Assembly: GCA_030684635.1 (NCBI GenBank)
Contig: JAUXUW010000089.1
Coordinates: 1 to 40,245 of the forward strand
DNA length: 40,245 nt
Source of the DNA: Dehalococcoidia bacterium
GTDB taxonomy: Bacteria > Chloroflexota > Dehalococcoidia > UBA2979
Direction: 5' to 3'
Shown: piece by piece, positions 1 to 10,990 of the stretch
Position numbering within the stretch: position 1 is the first letter of the stretch
How the letters are laid out: every line of letters starts with the position of its first letter
Made by a program: the position numbers and the translations under genes
The notes under the pieces: model-generated
The model's input: the letters and a program-made list of their open reading frames with translations, nothing else
Told to the model about the DNA's origin: nothing
Database searches by the model: none

Positions 1-2005
1 CCGTCGCCGCGACGATCGCCGACCCGAGCACGCGCGCGACGAGTTGGACCGCGCCGCCCTCCTCATCCAGCGGCGCGGCATCGAAATCAACGAGGGGGCC
101 GAAGTCGCCGATCTCCGCGTCGGAGAGCAGCAGGTCCTCAAGACTGAGATCGCCGAAGTCGGGCGACAGCGCCGCATCGCGTTCCGCGAGCGCCGCGCTG
201 TCGTCGCCCGGCCGCGACACCAGGTCGCGGCTGGGGGTCGGGTTGAACTCCACCCACCCGAGGCCCGGGAAGTAGACCTCCGGCCACGACCATGAGTCCG
301 CCTCGGTCAGGATGTATGTCTTGCTCGCCGCGTCGTACGACGCGGGGTCGAGCGTGAAGCCGGCGGCGAGGCGCGCGGGCACACCGATGCTGCGCAACAT
401 CACCACCATCGCCGTGGAGAACTGGTCGAAGTACCCCGTGCGCTGCGTGAACAGGAAGTCCGCGACGGCGTCCGCGCGCGGCGGCGGCGCGCTCACGTCC
501 AGCGAGTAGCGGTAATTCTGACGCAGATACGCCTCGATCATCCGCGCCGCCTCGTAAGGCGTCTGCGCGCTGGCGGTCACGGTCGCGGCCAGTTCGAAGA
601 CTCCGGCCGGCAGGTTGGGCGGCAACTGCGTGTAGCGATCGAAGAGCGCCGCCGGGTAGACCACCCCGGACGCCTGCAGCGTGGAGACGGACGCGACCGA
701 GACCGCGCCGACGGTGGTGTAGGTGCCACCGAGGGATGGGCGGTCCGCCGGCACGAGCGCCACCGCGCCGCCGTTGGTGTCGATCAGCACCTGCGCGGGG
801 ACGTCCGCCGCGAGCGGATCGCCGGCGGCCAGCAGGCGCTGGTCCGGGACGCCCGCCGCGGTCACCGCCACGGTGACCTTCACCGCCTCACGCACCAGCG
901 CCCGCGTCTCCGGCGAGCCGAGTTCGGCCGCCTCGATCGTGGTCTCGGCGAGGCCGACCGGGGCGGCGGTGGAGACCTTCCAGCCGGCGCCGGTGTACTC
1001 GTCATACACGGCGCCGCGCAGGTTCGTGGCGCGGGGCGTGGTGACCTCCAGTAGCGGCACGGTGTCGAGCGTGATCTTGCCCTGGATCGGCAGGGTCGCG
1101 CCCAGCGAGTGGACGGGGATCTCCTTCTTCGACCCGACGCCGATGAACAGCTGGCCGACCTGGTCGATGCGGCTGGAGACAGGCGCGACGAGGCGCCCCC
1201 AGGCATCCGCGAGCGGCCCCAGGTGGTTCGCGGTGGGGATCGTCCAGGCCGCGATCACCAGCACCACAGCCACCACGGCGCCCGCGGTCAGCACCTCCAC
1301 GGACATGAAGTCAGGCGGCTCGAAGCCGCTCTCGCGCCAGCGCTCGCGTGCACTCAGGTACTGCACGCGGGAGACGAGCAGCACCGCAGCGAGCAGGAAC
1401 ATGATGAACGAGAGCGACGGCTGGCCCGGCAGGTAGGAGATGTTCGTCAGCAGCACGAAGCCGCCGGGCACCAGGGCGATCCACGGGTTTAACCAGCGGA
1501 TCGCCGCCCAGGTGGAGACGAACGCCACGGTGAACACCAGCCCTACCAGCAGCACCACGAACGGCAGCGGGTCGGCAGAGATGCCGCCGTCGAGGAGCGC
1601 GGCGCCCCAGTCGCGGAGCCGCAGCCAGAACTCTGACCAGTACGCGCGCGGGCCATCCCCGGCGAGCGGGTCCGCGAGCACCATCGTCTGCATCACCAGC
1701 AGCACCGTGCTGACGACACCGATCACCCCGGCCGTGGCCCACGCGATGGCGCCCGGCAGCCGTGACTTGCCCAGCAGCCAGGCCACCGCGAGCCCGACGA
1801 GGGCGGGGCCCAGCAGGGAGGGCATCTCCTTCACCCAGTTGGACGACTGCAGCGAACCCACCACCGGCAACTGCGCCAGCGCGATCAGGCAGAGCGTCAG
1901 CCAGTCCTCCCACGACCACCACCAGCCGCGCTGTCGCGTCTCGGATGGGCGGGGCGCGGCGTGCGGGGAGGTGAATACCTCATCGAAGGTGGGTGCGGAG
2001 GCCAT
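1..2005 (-). CDS. TgpA-like transglutaminase-domain membrane protein (3' end truncated by window edge)
   Basis: Minus-strand frame open from ATG at 2003-2005 to position 1 (not in the ORF track because it lacks a stop). MASAPTFDEVF..., multiple N-terminal TM segments, then a transglutaminase-core-like region (GYFDQFSTAMVVMLRSIGVPARLAAGF ... DSWSWPEVYFPGLGWVEFNPTP). Directly follows DUF58 and MoxR genes. Confidence 0.88.
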   Translation of the reverse strand, partial: MASAPTFDEVFTSPHAAPRPSETRQRGWWWSWEDWLTLCLIALAQLPVVGSLQSSNWVKEMPSLLGPALVGLAVAWLLGKSRLPGAIAWATAGVIGVVSTVLLVMQTMVLADPLAGDGPRAYWSEFWLRLRDWGAALLDGGISADPLPFVVLLVGLVFTVAFVSTWAAIRWLNPWIALVPGGFVLLTNISYLPGQPSLSFIMFLLAAVLLVSRVQYLSARERWRESGFEPPDFMSVEVLTAGAVVAVVLVIAAWTIPTANHLGPLADAWGRLVAPVSSRIDQVGQLFIGVGSKKEIPVHSLGATLPIQGKITLDTVPLLEVTTPRATNLRGAVYDEYTGAGWKVSTAAPVGLAETTIEAAELGSPETRALVREAVKVTVAVTAAGVPDQRLLAAGDPLAADVPAQVLIDTNGGAVALVPADRPSLGGTYTTVGAVSVASVSTLQASGVVYPAALFDRYTQLPPNLPAGVFELAATVTASAQTPYEAARMIEAYLRQNYRYSLDVSAPPPRADAVADFLFTQRTGYFDQFSTAMVVMLRSIGVPARLAAGFTLDPASYDAASKTYILTEADSWSWPEVYFPGLGWVEFNPTPSRDLVSRPGDDSAALAERDAALSPDFGDLSLEDLLLSDAEIGDFGPLVDFDAAPLDEEGGAVQLVARVLGSAIVAAT

Positions 2006-2008
2006 CGC

Positions 2009-3283
2009 TTAGCCCTCCGCCCGCGTGACGCGCGCGGCCTCGTCGCGCTCGGGGTCGGCGCCGATCGAGAGCACGCGGCTCAGGTCGTCCTGGTACTTCA
2101 CGGTGTAGGTGTAGACGCCGCCCGCCGCGAGCGTGCCGTATGCCTCGATCGGGCTGGGGGCCGGGCCGAACGTGTCCGCCTCCAGCAGCACTGCCGCGAC
2201 CTTCACGCCGCGTGCGCCGAGGGCCACGAGGGTGAACGCCCACGCCGGGTCGGTGGACGGCGTCACCACCACGACGGTCGTGTGCCGGCCGAAGCGACGG
2301 GACTCCTCCAGCAGCAGGTTGGAGAGCGGCGCGTCGCCGGAGGACCGCGCGAGGGCGAGCGACTCCAGCAGGCGGGTGTAGTGGTTCTGGCCGCGGTCTG
2401 GCTCATCGACGCGCAGGTCGTCGCCGAACGTGATCATGCCGACGCTGCGGTGCTGGTTGATGAAGTAACGCGCGATCGAGGCGCACACGGCGACGGCCCA
2501 CTCCTCCGTGGAGTCCTCGCCGGTGCCCACGTGGTGGCGCGCGTCCAGGTCCAGCACCAGCCAGATGTCCGACGCCGGGTCGAGCTCGAACTGCTTCACC
2601 ATCGGCTTGCCGAGGCGGGCCGTTGTCGGCCAGTGAATGCGGTTGTAGGAATCACCCGGGGCGTACTCGCGCAGGCCGGAGACGTTCGGCGTGATGTTGT
2701 GCGTGCGGCGACGAAGGCGGCCCTCGCCCGGCAGATTCGCCGGCGGGATGTAGAAGTTCGGCAGGTCGGGTGCGTTCGGGTACACGAGGATCGTCGTCGG
2801 CTCGCCGAAGGTGCGGGTGACGCGAAAGAAGCCGAAGGGGTCGCCCGCGGTCACGCGCACCGGGCCCAGCGTGTAGACGCCGCGCACGCGCGTGCGCGTG
2901 CGGTACCCCCACGCGGCGATGCCCTTCCAGCCGAGCGTGAGCACGCGGCGCGTCTCGTGCCCCGGGATCGAGGAGGGGTCCTCGACCTCCAGCCAGATCT
3001 TCGGCAGCGGCGAACGCGAGCGGACGACGATGCGCCCCTCCAGCGGCTGTCCCTGCGTTACCCGCTGGGAGGTGCGTTGCACCTCCACCTCAAGGCCCTC
3101 CGCCATCGACTTCGTCCAGAAGTAGGCGAACGGTACGGCGACCGCGACGACGTAGGCGAGGCGGAAGAGGAGCCAGAAGCCGGTCGCGAAACCGACGACC
3201 ACGCAGATCAAGGCAACCGCCGCCACCACCGTCACGTTCTGACGGCGGCGCACCGTTTCCATCCGCCCGCCGAGCGAGGGCAC
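2009..3283 (-). CDS. DUF58 domain-containing protein
   Basis: METVRRRQNVT... two TM segments, then 'REYAPGDSYNRIHWPTTARLGKPMVKQFE', typical of DUF58. Adjacent to a MoxR ATPase. Start may be the internal Met (METV). Confidence 0.92.
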   Translation of the reverse strand: MPSLGGRMETVRRRQNVTVVAAVALICVVVGFATGFWLLFRLAYVVAVAVPFAYFWTKSMAEGLEVEVQRTSQRVTQGQPLEGRIVVRSRSPLPKIWLEVEDPSSIPGHETRRVLTLGWKGIAAWGYRTRTRVRGVYTLGPVRVTAGDPFGFFRVTRTFGEPTTILVYPNAPDLPNFYIPPANLPGEGRLRRRTHNITPNVSGLREYAPGDSYNRIHWPTTARLGKPMVKQFELDPASDIWLVLDLDARHHVGTGEDSTEEWAVAVCASIARYFINQHRSVGMITFGDDLRVDEPDRGQNHYTRLLESLALARSSGDAPLSNLLLEESRRFGRHTTVVVVTPSTDPAWAFTLVALGARGVKVAAVLLEADTFGPAPSPIEAYGTLAAGGVYTYTVKYQDDLSRVLSIGADPERDEAARVTRAEG

Positions 3284-3291
3284 GGGCGCGC

Positions 3292-4248
3292 CTACACGCC
3301 GCCTCGGGCGCGGACGCCCGGTACTGCCACGCGCTCCAGCGCCTCGTCCACGATCTGCGCGCTGTCCACCTCGCGCACGCGGGCGCTCGGGCTAACGATC
3401 ACACGATGGCCGAGGGTCGCCTGCGCCAGCGCCTTCACGTCGTCCGGCGTCACGAAGTCACGACCGTCCAGCATGGCGTGCGCTTGCGTCGCGCGCATGA
3501 GCGCAAGCGAGCCGCGCGGCGACGCGCCCAGGTAGGCCGCCGGGTGGTCACGCGTCGCGTTCACCAGCGTCACGATGTACTGCTTGATCAGCGGATCGAC
3601 GTAGATGCGGCCTACCGCGTCCTGCATCTCCACGACTTCGCGCGGCGTCACCACCTGCGCCAGCGCTTCGATCGGGTGGTGGGACTGCTGCGCGTCCATG
3701 ATCAGCACCTCGTCCGTGGGGGACGGGTAGCCGAGGCGGATGCGCATGAGGAAACGATCCAACTGCGCCTCCGGCAGCGGGAACGTGCCCTCGTACTCGA
3801 TCGGGTTCTGCGTCGCCATCACCATGTGCGGCGCCGGGAGCGGGTGGGTGATGCCGTCCACCGTGACCTGGTGCTCCTCCATCGCCTCGAGGAGCGCGGA
3901 CTGGGTCTTGGGCGTGGCGCGGTTCACCTCGTCCGCGAGGACGATCTCCGCCATGATCGGGCCGGGACGGAAGGTGAACTCGCCGGTGGCCTGCTGGTAG
4001 ATGGAGACGCCGGTGACGTCCGCCGGGAGCAGGTCCGGCGTGAACTGGATGCGCGCGAAGCGGCACCCCGTGGAGACAGCCAGCGCCCGCGCCAGCATGG
4101 TCTTCCCCACCCCGGGCACATCCTCGATGAGGAGGTGGCCGCGACAGAGCAGGGTCACGAGCGCGAGACGCGCTTCCGCCGACTTGCCGATGATCACGCG
4201 CTCGACGTTCTCGAGCACCCGATCCGCGACGATCCTGGGATCTTCCAT
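3292..4248 (-). CDS. MoxR family AAA+ ATPase
   Basis: Walker [11 protein letters not shown], Walker [25 protein letters not shown]. Start at [11 protein letters not shown] preceded by GGAGGTG; the ORF track extends further upstream. Confidence 0.95.
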   Translation of the reverse strand: MEDPRIVADRVLENVERVIIGKSAEARLALVTLLCRGHLLIEDVPGVGKTMLARALAVSTGCRFARIQFTPDLLPADVTGVSIYQQATGEFTFRPGPIMAEIVLADEVNRATPKTQSALLEAMEEHQVTVDGITHPLPAPHMVMATQNPIEYEGTFPLPEAQLDRFLMRIRLGYPSPTDEVLIMDAQQSHHPIEALAQVVTPREVVEMQDAVGRIYVDPLIKQYIVTLVNATRDHPAAYLGASPRGSLALMRATQAHAMLDGRDFVTPDDVKALAQATLGHRVIVSPSARVREVDSAQIVDEALERVAVPGVRARGGV

Positions 4249-4462
4249 GACACCTCCGGGTGGAACGATCCCCCGGAACGCCTGTCGGGCGCGCACCGGG
4301 CCTCAGAGTTGCGATCGCTGCCAGTGTGGTGGGAAACGGGACGCCGCTGACCCGAATTCAGTTCGAGTATACAGATGCGAGAAAGCCTCTCCCGCCGCCC
4401 CACGTTACGATCTCGTCAAACCCGCCACCGAAGCGCGAAGCCTGTGATCGACCGGAGTAGAC

Positions 4463-5491
4463 GTGCGCGGAGCGCTCATCGATCCACCGCCACCGCCCCG
4501 GCCGTGGTACCGCCGCCTGTCTGCGCGGGCGGCCGGCGCCGTGCTCGTCGTGATCCTGATCGCGGGGGCCGCCGCTCTCCTCCGCGACGGCACCCCTGAC
4601 CCTGGCGCCGCCACCGTTGGACTCGCCACCACGACCCCAACCGCCGAGGCCTCAGCCGTCGCGACGGCAGCCGTCGCTTCCACGCCGGTGCCGATCGCGA
4701 TCACACTTAACCCGCCGGACGTGGGCCGAGGGGAGACATCGCTACTGGTCGTCCGGCGTCCCGGCGCGGCCAGTGGATCCGTGGTTTTTCTGGGGCGCCA
4801 CTACCCGCTCGAACGTGACGGCGACACGCTCTGGGCGCCGCTCGGCGCCGGCCTCGTCGCCCCGCTCGGGCCGCAGGTCGCCGTCGTCATCACGCGCGAC
4901 GCGACGGGCGCAACGCTGGAGACCGCCGAGGTGCCGTTTGCGGTGGTGGAGGTCGACCGGCCCGTTGACTACCTCGAACTGACCGAGGAGGAAGGCTCGG
5001 TGCTGACGCCGGAGGCGCTGGCGACCGAGGCGCGCATGCGCGCGTTCGAGCAGTTCAACGCCTTCGATGGACATGCCGCGTGGGACGGCCTGTTCATCCG
5101 ACCGGCGGAGGGCATCGTCACAACGGAGTTCGGCCAGGCCCGCTCGATCAACGGCGGCCCGATCGGCGGCGCGCACAGCGGCCTCGACATTGCGAACGCG
5201 GAGGGGACGCCGGTCGTCTCCGCCGCGCCGGGCCGGGTGATCTGGGCGGCGCCCATGCCGATCCGCGGCAACACCGTCCTCGTGGACCACGGGGCCGGCG
5301 TCGTGACCGGCTACCACCACCTGCTGGAGATCACGACCGAGGCCGGCGCGCGGGTGGAGGCGGGCGAGGTGATCGCGCTCATGGGCTCGACCGGCCTGTC
5401 GACCGGGCCGCACCTCCACTGGGAGATGACGATTTACGGCGTGAACGTAGACCCGGTGACGTGGACGGAGCGGCCGTTCAGGCCGGAGTAG
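4463..5491 (+). CDS. M23 family metallopeptidase, membrane-anchored
   Basis: GTG start; N-terminal TM; GGAHSGLDIAN and GPHLHWEM motifs of M23/LytM peptidases. Confidence 0.9.
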   Translation: MRGALIDPPPPPRPWYRRLSARAAGAVLVVILIAGAAALLRDGTPDPGAATVGLATTTPTAEASAVATAAVASTPVPIAITLNPPDVGRGETSLLVVRRPGAASGSVVFLGRHYPLERDGDTLWAPLGAGLVAPLGPQVAVVITRDATGATLETAEVPFAVVEVDRPVDYLELTEEEGSVLTPEALATEARMRAFEQFNAFDGHAAWDGLFIRPAEGIVTTEFGQARSINGGPIGGAHSGLDIANAEGTPVVSAAPGRVIWAAPMPIRGNTVLVDHGAGVVTGYHHLLEITTEAGARVEAGEVIALMGSTGLSTGPHLHWEMTIYGVNVDPVTWTERPFRPE

Positions 5492-6419
5492 TCACGGCGA
5501 CGAGGGCGCCCCAATCGCCTTCCTCGAAGTCCTCGCGCACCACCAGTCCAGCCTGTTCGGCGGCGGCGCGCACCTCGTGTGCGTCGCGGCGCAGGAAGCC
5601 GCTCGCGACCAGCGTGCCGCCGGGCCGGAGCGCGGCGACGAGCAACGGCATGAGCCGCCCGAGCACGACCGAGGAGATGTTCGCGAGCACCAGGTCCGCG
5701 GAGCCCTCGGCGGGAGCGGCCGGCCACGGCCAGATGTCGCCGACGCTGCCCGCGCCGAACTCGATCATTCCCTCCACGCCGTTGCGCTCCGCGTTCTCCA
5801 CGGCCACCGCCACCGTCGCCGCGTCGATGTCCACGGCGCGCACGCTGCGGGCACCCAGTTTCGCTGCGCCGATCGCGAGGATGCCCGAGCCCGCGCCCAC
5901 GTCCAGCACATCCATGCCCGGCGCGATCACGCCCTCCAGCGCGAGCAGGCAGAGCCGCGTGGTCTCGTGCTCGCCGGTGCCGAACGCCGCGCCGGGATCG
6001 AGGTCGATGATCACCTCGTGCGGCTGTGCTTCGTACGGCTCCCACGACGGACGGACGACGAGGCGCTGGCCGTTGTGCTGGATGCGGTAGAACTGCTTCC
6101 ACTCCTCCGCCCAGTCCACCGGCTCCACCTCGCGCATCTGCAGACGCGCGAGCGGCCCGCTGACCGCGACCTGCGCGAGGCGGCGACGGAGCGCACGGCG
6201 GGCGGGCTGGGACAGCGCGGCCGGGAAGGTGGCGCGCACGACCCAGGGGCGGTCGGTGAGTTCCTCGTAGGAGAAGTCGGCGAAGTCGGAGATCAGGAGG
6301 GCCGGCTCGATCGAGACGCCGGCCGCGCCCGCCTCGCGCAGGACGTCGGCGGCGGCTTCCGTGTCGGCGGGATCGCAGCGTGCGACGACCTCGAACCAGC
6401 GATCGTCAGGAGTGGCCAC
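5478..6419 (-). CDS. prmA: Ribosomal protein L11 methyltransferase
   Basis: LDPGAAFGTGEHETTRLCLLALE and VLDVGAGSGILAIGAAKLGA are signature PrmA SAM-binding motifs; located immediately downstream of dnaJ. Confidence 0.94.
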   Translation of the reverse strand: MATPDDRWFEVVARCDPADTEAAADVLREAGAAGVSIEPALLISDFADFSYEELTDRPWVVRATFPAALSQPARRALRRRLAQVAVSGPLARLQMREVEPVDWAEEWKQFYRIQHNGQRLVVRPSWEPYEAQPHEVIIDLDPGAAFGTGEHETTRLCLLALEGVIAPGMDVLDVGAGSGILAIGAAKLGARSVRAVDIDAATVAVAVENAERNGVEGMIEFGAGSVGDIWPWPAAPAEGSADLVLANISSVVLGRLMPLLVAALRPGGTLVASGFLRRDAHEVRAAAEQAGLVVREDFEEGDWGALVAVTTPA

Positions 6420-6422
6420 GCG

Positions 6423-7544
6423 CTAGGTAAACGCGCTCTTGATGCGATCGAAGACGGACGGGTCTTCGGGCACATCCGGCGTGCCGAGGGACTCCGCGAG
6501 GCGGCGCAGAAGTTCCTTCTGGTCGCCGGATAGTTTCGTTGGCGTCACCACATAGGTGCGCACCAGCAGGTCGCCGCGCGCGGAGCTGCGCAGGTGCGGG
6601 ACACCACGCCCGCGGATCACGTGCACCTCGCCGTGCTGCACGCCCGGCTTCAGCTTCAGTTCGACCGGGTCGCCCTCGATCGTCGGGACCTGGACGTCGG
6701 TGCCGAGCGAGGCCTGCGCGATGTTCAGCGCCAGGTCGTAGATCAGGTCGTCGTCAACGCGCTTGAAGACCTCGTGCTGCGCGACGTTGAGTTCGATGTA
6801 GAGGTGGCCGGGCGGGCCACCGCGCGGGCCGTGGTCGCCTTCGCCGGCGATGCGCATCTGCGAGCCGGTGTCGACACCGGCGGGCACCTTCACGGAGCGG
6901 GTCACCGGCACGCGGCGCATGCCCTGGCCCCGGCAGGTCTTGCACGGGTCACTCACGATCGTGCCTTCGCCACGGCAGCGGTTGCACGTGGCCACGTTCA
7001 CGAACTGGCCGAACAGCGACTGCTGCACGCGCCGGATCTCGCCCGCGCCCTGGCATTCGGAGCATTGCGGTTTTTCGGTCGCGCCCGCCTGCCCGGTCGC
7101 CCGGCAATCCGGGCAGCGCTCGACGCGCTCGAAGGAGAGTTCGTGCTCCGTGCCGGCGACCGCCTCTTCGAGGGTGATCGTGAGCGTCGCGTGCAGGTCG
7201 GAGCCCGGCTGCGGGCCGGCGCGGCGGGTGCCCGTACCACGGAAGAACGCATCGAAGATGTCGCCGAAGCCGCCGAAGCCCTCGTGCCCCTGGAAGCCCT
7301 GGGCGCCCCCGACGCCGGCGGCGCCGAAGCGGTCGTACCGCGAGCGCTTCTCCGGGTCGGAGAGCACCTCGTAGGCAGCGTTGACTTCCTTGAACTTCGC
7401 CTCGGCGGTGGCCTCCTTGTTGCGGTCCGGGTGGTACTGCATCGCGAGGCGGCGGAAAGCCTTCTTGATGTCGTCCGCGCTCGCATCGCGCGGGACACCC
7501 AGGACCCCGTACAGGTCGGCGTTACCGGTGGAGTTGGTCGTCAT
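6423..7544 (-). CDS. dnaJ: Molecular chaperone DnaJ
   Basis: J domain ([13 protein letters not shown]...YHPDRNKEA), four CxxCxGxG-type zinc motifs ([32 protein letters not shown]). Start at [13 protein letters not shown]. Confidence 0.97.
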   Translation of the reverse strand: MTTNSTGNADLYGVLGVPRDASADDIKKAFRRLAMQYHPDRNKEATAEAKFKEVNAAYEVLSDPEKRSRYDRFGAAGVGGAQGFQGHEGFGGFGDIFDAFFRGTGTRRAGPQPGSDLHATLTITLEEAVAGTEHELSFERVERCPDCRATGQAGATEKPQCSECQGAGEIRRVQQSLFGQFVNVATCNRCRGEGTIVSDPCKTCRGQGMRRVPVTRSVKVPAGVDTGSQMRIAGEGDHGPRGGPPGHLYIELNVAQHEVFKRVDDDLIYDLALNIAQASLGTDVQVPTIEGDPVELKLKPGVQHGEVHVIRGRGVPHLRSSARGDLLVRTYVVTPTKLSGDQKELLRRLAESLGTPDVPEDPSVFDRIKSAFT

Positions 7545-7572
7545 CGAACATCCATCGTACCGCCACGCCTCG

Positions 7573-8316
7573 TTATCGGCGGCGCTCCTCCAGCAGCTGG
7601 GCGGCAACCGCGTCGAAGATGGCGTCGTTCACGCCCTGCGCCCGCAGAAACGCCCGAGCGCCGCCGTGCCGCTCGCGCAGCGTCGCCAGCATCTCCGCCA
7701 TCGCCGGGCGCGGGACGCCCAGGGCCGGGTTCGGCGCCTCGTCCGGCTTGATCACGCCCCGGGCGCGCAGCCGGGCGACCAGCGTGTCCATGGCCACCTG
7801 GGACAGCGCGAAGTCGTCCAGGATCGTCCCCTCGTCCACGCCAAGAGCGTCCAGCAACAGCGCCGCGAACACCCCGGTGCGGTCCTTGCCGGTCACGCAG
7901 TGGAAGACGGCCGGGTAGGTCTCGTCCCGCCCGAGGAGCGCGAAGGCCGTGGCCCAGGCCTGCCCGTGCCGCTCCATCATGTCCACGTAGCCCGGGTCCC
8001 ACGCGCCCTCCGACCGGGCGGCGAATTTCGCGTCCGCGTTGCCCATGGGGAAATGGTGACGGGTGACCTCCACGGTGCAGAGCGCACCCACGCCCCGCGG
8101 GTCGCCGGCCTCCGCCTCGCTGCGGAAGTCGATCACGGTGCGGAGCGGCACCTCCGCGCGGAGCCGCTCGACCTCGTGCGGCTGCATGCGCTGGTGCTCG
8201 GCGGAGCGGAAGAGCCGCCGCCAGCGCACGGTGCGGCCGTCCGCGGTGTCGTAGCCGCCCAGATCGCGGAAGTTGTAGACCTGCTCGAAGTCGAAGTGCC
8301 GCTCGTACTGGCTCAT
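7573..8316 (-). CDS. Tyrosine-protein phosphatase (PTP, LipA/IphP-like)
   Basis: CX5R P-loop '[23 protein letters not shown]'; N-terminal '[27 protein letters not shown]' typical of the family. Confidence 0.93.
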   Translation of the reverse strand: MSQYERHFDFEQVYNFRDLGGYDTADGRTVRWRRLFRSAEHQRMQPHEVERLRAEVPLRTVIDFRSEAEAGDPRGVGALCTVEVTRHHFPMGNADAKFAARSEGAWDPGYVDMMERHGQAWATAFALLGRDETYPAVFHCVTGKDRTGVFAALLLDALGVDEGTILDDFALSQVAMDTLVARLRARGVIKPDEAPNPALGVPRPAMAEMLATLRERHGGARAFLRAQGVNDAIFDAVAAQLLEERRR

Positions 8317-8437
8317 GGCCGTCCCCCCGTTGCCCTCGGCGCCCCCGTTGCCCTCGGCACGCTGGCCGACAGCCGGACGCCCCGCCGACGGTATACATCA
8401 GCGGGGCGTCCGTTGGGTTCAACTTCCGGGCGGGGGG

Positions 8438-10333
8438 CTAGACCTCCCGGAACTCGCCCTCGATCGTGCTGGCCTCCTCGGGCGCGTCCGGACCGGCATC
8501 GCCGCCGGCGCCGGGGGCGTTCTGAGCCTGCTGCTTGGAGTAGATGGCGGCGCCCACGGCCTGCATGGCCGCCGACAGCGCCTCCGTCTTCGCGTTCATC
8601 TCGTCCGCGTCCTCACCACCGAGGGCGGTGCGAACCTCTGCGATCGCGGCCTCCACCTGTTGCTTCTGCTCCGCGGTCACGATCTCCGCGTTGTCGCGCA
8701 GCATCTTCTCGGCGGCGTACGCCAGCGAGTCGGCGCTGTTGCGGGACTCGGCGAGGGTGCGCTTCTTCGCGTCCTCGTCCGCGTGCTGCTCGGCGTCGCG
8801 CTTCAGGCGCTGCACCTCGTCGTCCGACAGGCCGCTGGAGGCCTGGATGGTGATGTGCTGCTGCTTGCCCGTCGCCTTGTCCGCCGCGGACACCTTCACC
8901 ATGCCGTTCGCGTCGATGTCGAACGTGACCTCCACCTGCGGGACGCCTCGCGGCGCGGGGAGGATGCCGTCCAGGATGAAGCGAGCCAGCGACTTGTTGT
9001 CGCCCGCCATGGTGCGCTCGCCCTGGAGGACGTGGATCTCCACCGACGGCTGGTTGTCGCTGGCCGTGGAGAACACCTGCGACGCGCTGGTCGGGATCGT
9101 CGTGTTGCGCTCGATGATCGGCGTCATCACGCCGCCCAGCGTCTCAATGCCAAGCGTGAGCGGCGTCACGTCCAGCAGCAGGACGTCCTTGACCTCGCCC
9201 TTGAGCACGCCGGCCTGGATCGCCGCGCCGATGGCGACGACCTCGTCCGGGTTCACGCCGCGGTGCGGCTCCTTGCCGAAGAACTCCTCCACGCGCTTCT
9301 GCACGAGCGGCATGCGGGTCATGCCGCCCACCAGGACCACCTCGTCCACCGCGGAGGCGGCGACGCCGGCGTCCTCCAGCGCCTGCTTCACCGGGGCGAG
9401 CGTGCGCTCCACGAGCGGCATGACGAGCTGCTCGAACTGGGAGCGGGTCAGCGTCAGCACCAGGTGCTTCGGACCGCTGGCGTCCGCGGTGATGAACGGG
9501 AGGTTGATCTCCGTGGACTGCGCGGAGGAGAGCTCGATCTTCGCCTTCTCCGCCGCTTCCTTGAGGCGCTGTAGCGCCATCCGGTCCTGCGACAGGTCGA
9601 TCCCCTGGTCGCGCTTGAACTCCGACACGAGGTGGTCGATGACGACGTTGTCGAAGTCGTCGCCACCCAGGAAGGTATCGCCGTTCGTCGCCTTCACCTG
9701 GAAGGTGCCGTCCCCGATCTCGAGGATCGAGATGTCGAACGTGCCGCCGCCGAGGTCGTAGACCGCGATCAGCTCGTCATTTTTCTTGTCCAGGCCGTAC
9801 GCGAGCGCCGCGGCGGTCGGCTCGTTGATGATGCGCAAGACCTCAAGGCCGGCGATGCGGCCGGAGTCACGGGTGGCCTGGCGCTGGGCGTCGTTGAAGT
9901 AGGCGGGGACCGTGATCACGGCTTCCGTCACGCTCTCGCCCAGGTATGCCTCGGCGTCTGCCTTCAACTTCTGCAGGATCATGGCGCTGATCTCGGGGGG
10001 CGAGTACTGCTTGCCGCCCATCTCCACGCCGGCGTCACCGTTGTCGCGGCGGATCAGGCCGAAGCCAGCCACGCGCTTCAGGCGGACGACCTCTTCGTCA
10101 TCGAAGCGGCGGCCCATCAAGCGCTTCACGGAGTAGACCGTGTTGTCCGAGTTGGTCACGGCCTGGCGCTTCGCGACCGTGCCCACCAGGCGCTCGCCGT
10201 TCTTGGCGATCGCCACCATGGACGGCGTCGTGCGGCCGCCCTCGGCGTTCGCGATGACGCGGGGCTCGCCGCCTTCCATCACCGCCACGCACGAGTTCGT
10301 CGTGCCGAGGTCGATGCCAATCACCTTACCCAT
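8438..10333 (-). CDS. dnaK: Molecular chaperone DnaK (Hsp70)
   Basis: [22 protein letters not shown]..., [17 protein letters not shown]; full length 631 aa. Confidence 0.98.
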   Translation of the reverse strand: MGKVIGIDLGTTNSCVAVMEGGEPRVIANAEGGRTTPSMVAIAKNGERLVGTVAKRQAVTNSDNTVYSVKRLMGRRFDDEEVVRLKRVAGFGLIRRDNGDAGVEMGGKQYSPPEISAMILQKLKADAEAYLGESVTEAVITVPAYFNDAQRQATRDSGRIAGLEVLRIINEPTAAALAYGLDKKNDELIAVYDLGGGTFDISILEIGDGTFQVKATNGDTFLGGDDFDNVVIDHLVSEFKRDQGIDLSQDRMALQRLKEAAEKAKIELSSAQSTEINLPFITADASGPKHLVLTLTRSQFEQLVMPLVERTLAPVKQALEDAGVAASAVDEVVLVGGMTRMPLVQKRVEEFFGKEPHRGVNPDEVVAIGAAIQAGVLKGEVKDVLLLDVTPLTLGIETLGGVMTPIIERNTTIPTSASQVFSTASDNQPSVEIHVLQGERTMAGDNKSLARFILDGILPAPRGVPQVEVTFDIDANGMVKVSAADKATGKQQHITIQASSGLSDDEVQRLKRDAEQHADEDAKKRTLAESRNSADSLAYAAEKMLRDNAEIVTAEQKQQVEAAIAEVRTALGGEDADEMNAKTEALSAAMQAVGAAIYSKQQAQNAPGAGGDAGPDAPEEASTIEGEFREV

Positions 10334-10397
10334 GCTGTCCTTCTTTTCCCCGCGCTGCGGCGGTTCGTTGTCTTCCTGATCGGGAGCGGGATGCGCG

Positions 10398-10925
10398 TTA
10401 CGTGGTCGCGCCCTCGCCGTTCCCCACCATCACCATCGCCGGGCGGATCACCCGGTCCTGCACCGCGTAGCCGCGGCGGACCAGGTGCACCACCTCGTTC
10501 TCGGGCCCGGGCGCCTGGCCCATGGCCTCGTGCTTGTTCGGGTCGAACGGCTGGTGCAGCGCGTGGATCTCCTCCACGCCGCGCTGCTCCAGCGCCCGGC
10601 GGAAGCCCTGCAGCACCAGCCGCACGCCCTCCGCCCAGGGGTGGTCGCGCACGTCTTCCGGCGCGGACTCCACCGCCCGCTCGAGGTCATCGATCGCGGG
10701 GAGGAAGCCAGAGACGGCGTCCGCGATGGCGACCCGGCCCACCTCTGCGCGCTCCTCGCGGGCGCGGCGGAGCAGGTTCTGGTAGTCCGCCAGCGCCCGC
10801 GCCTCGCGCGCGCGGGCCGCCTCCAGCTCGCGGCCCAGGTCATCGAGCTCGGGAACGGCGACATCGGAGGATTCCGCGGGAAGCGGCTCCTCGGGTGCGG
10901 CCGGGGCCGTGTGTTGGTCGGTCAT
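10398..10925 (-). CDS. grpE: Nucleotide exchange factor GrpE
   Basis: [14 protein letters not shown]... coiled-coil, '[18 protein letters not shown]...[39 protein letters not shown]'; between hrcA and dnaK. Confidence 0.95.
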   Translation of the reverse strand: MTDQHTAPAAPEEPLPAESSDVAVPELDDLGRELEAARAREARALADYQNLLRRAREERAEVGRVAIADAVSGFLPAIDDLERAVESAPEDVRDHPWAEGVRLVLQGFRRALEQRGVEEIHALHQPFDPNKHEAMGQAPGPENEVVHLVRRGYAVQDRVIRPAMVMVGNGEGATT

Positions 10926-10990
10926 CGTGTTCCTCACCAGGCTCCCCCGCGCCGCCCGGCGAAGGAGTCGCGCGGTGCGGGTGGTGTTTC

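Noticed and set aside
1961-3535. 524-aa plus-strand ORF opposite DUF58
   Set aside because: Antisense shadow frame of a conserved gene.
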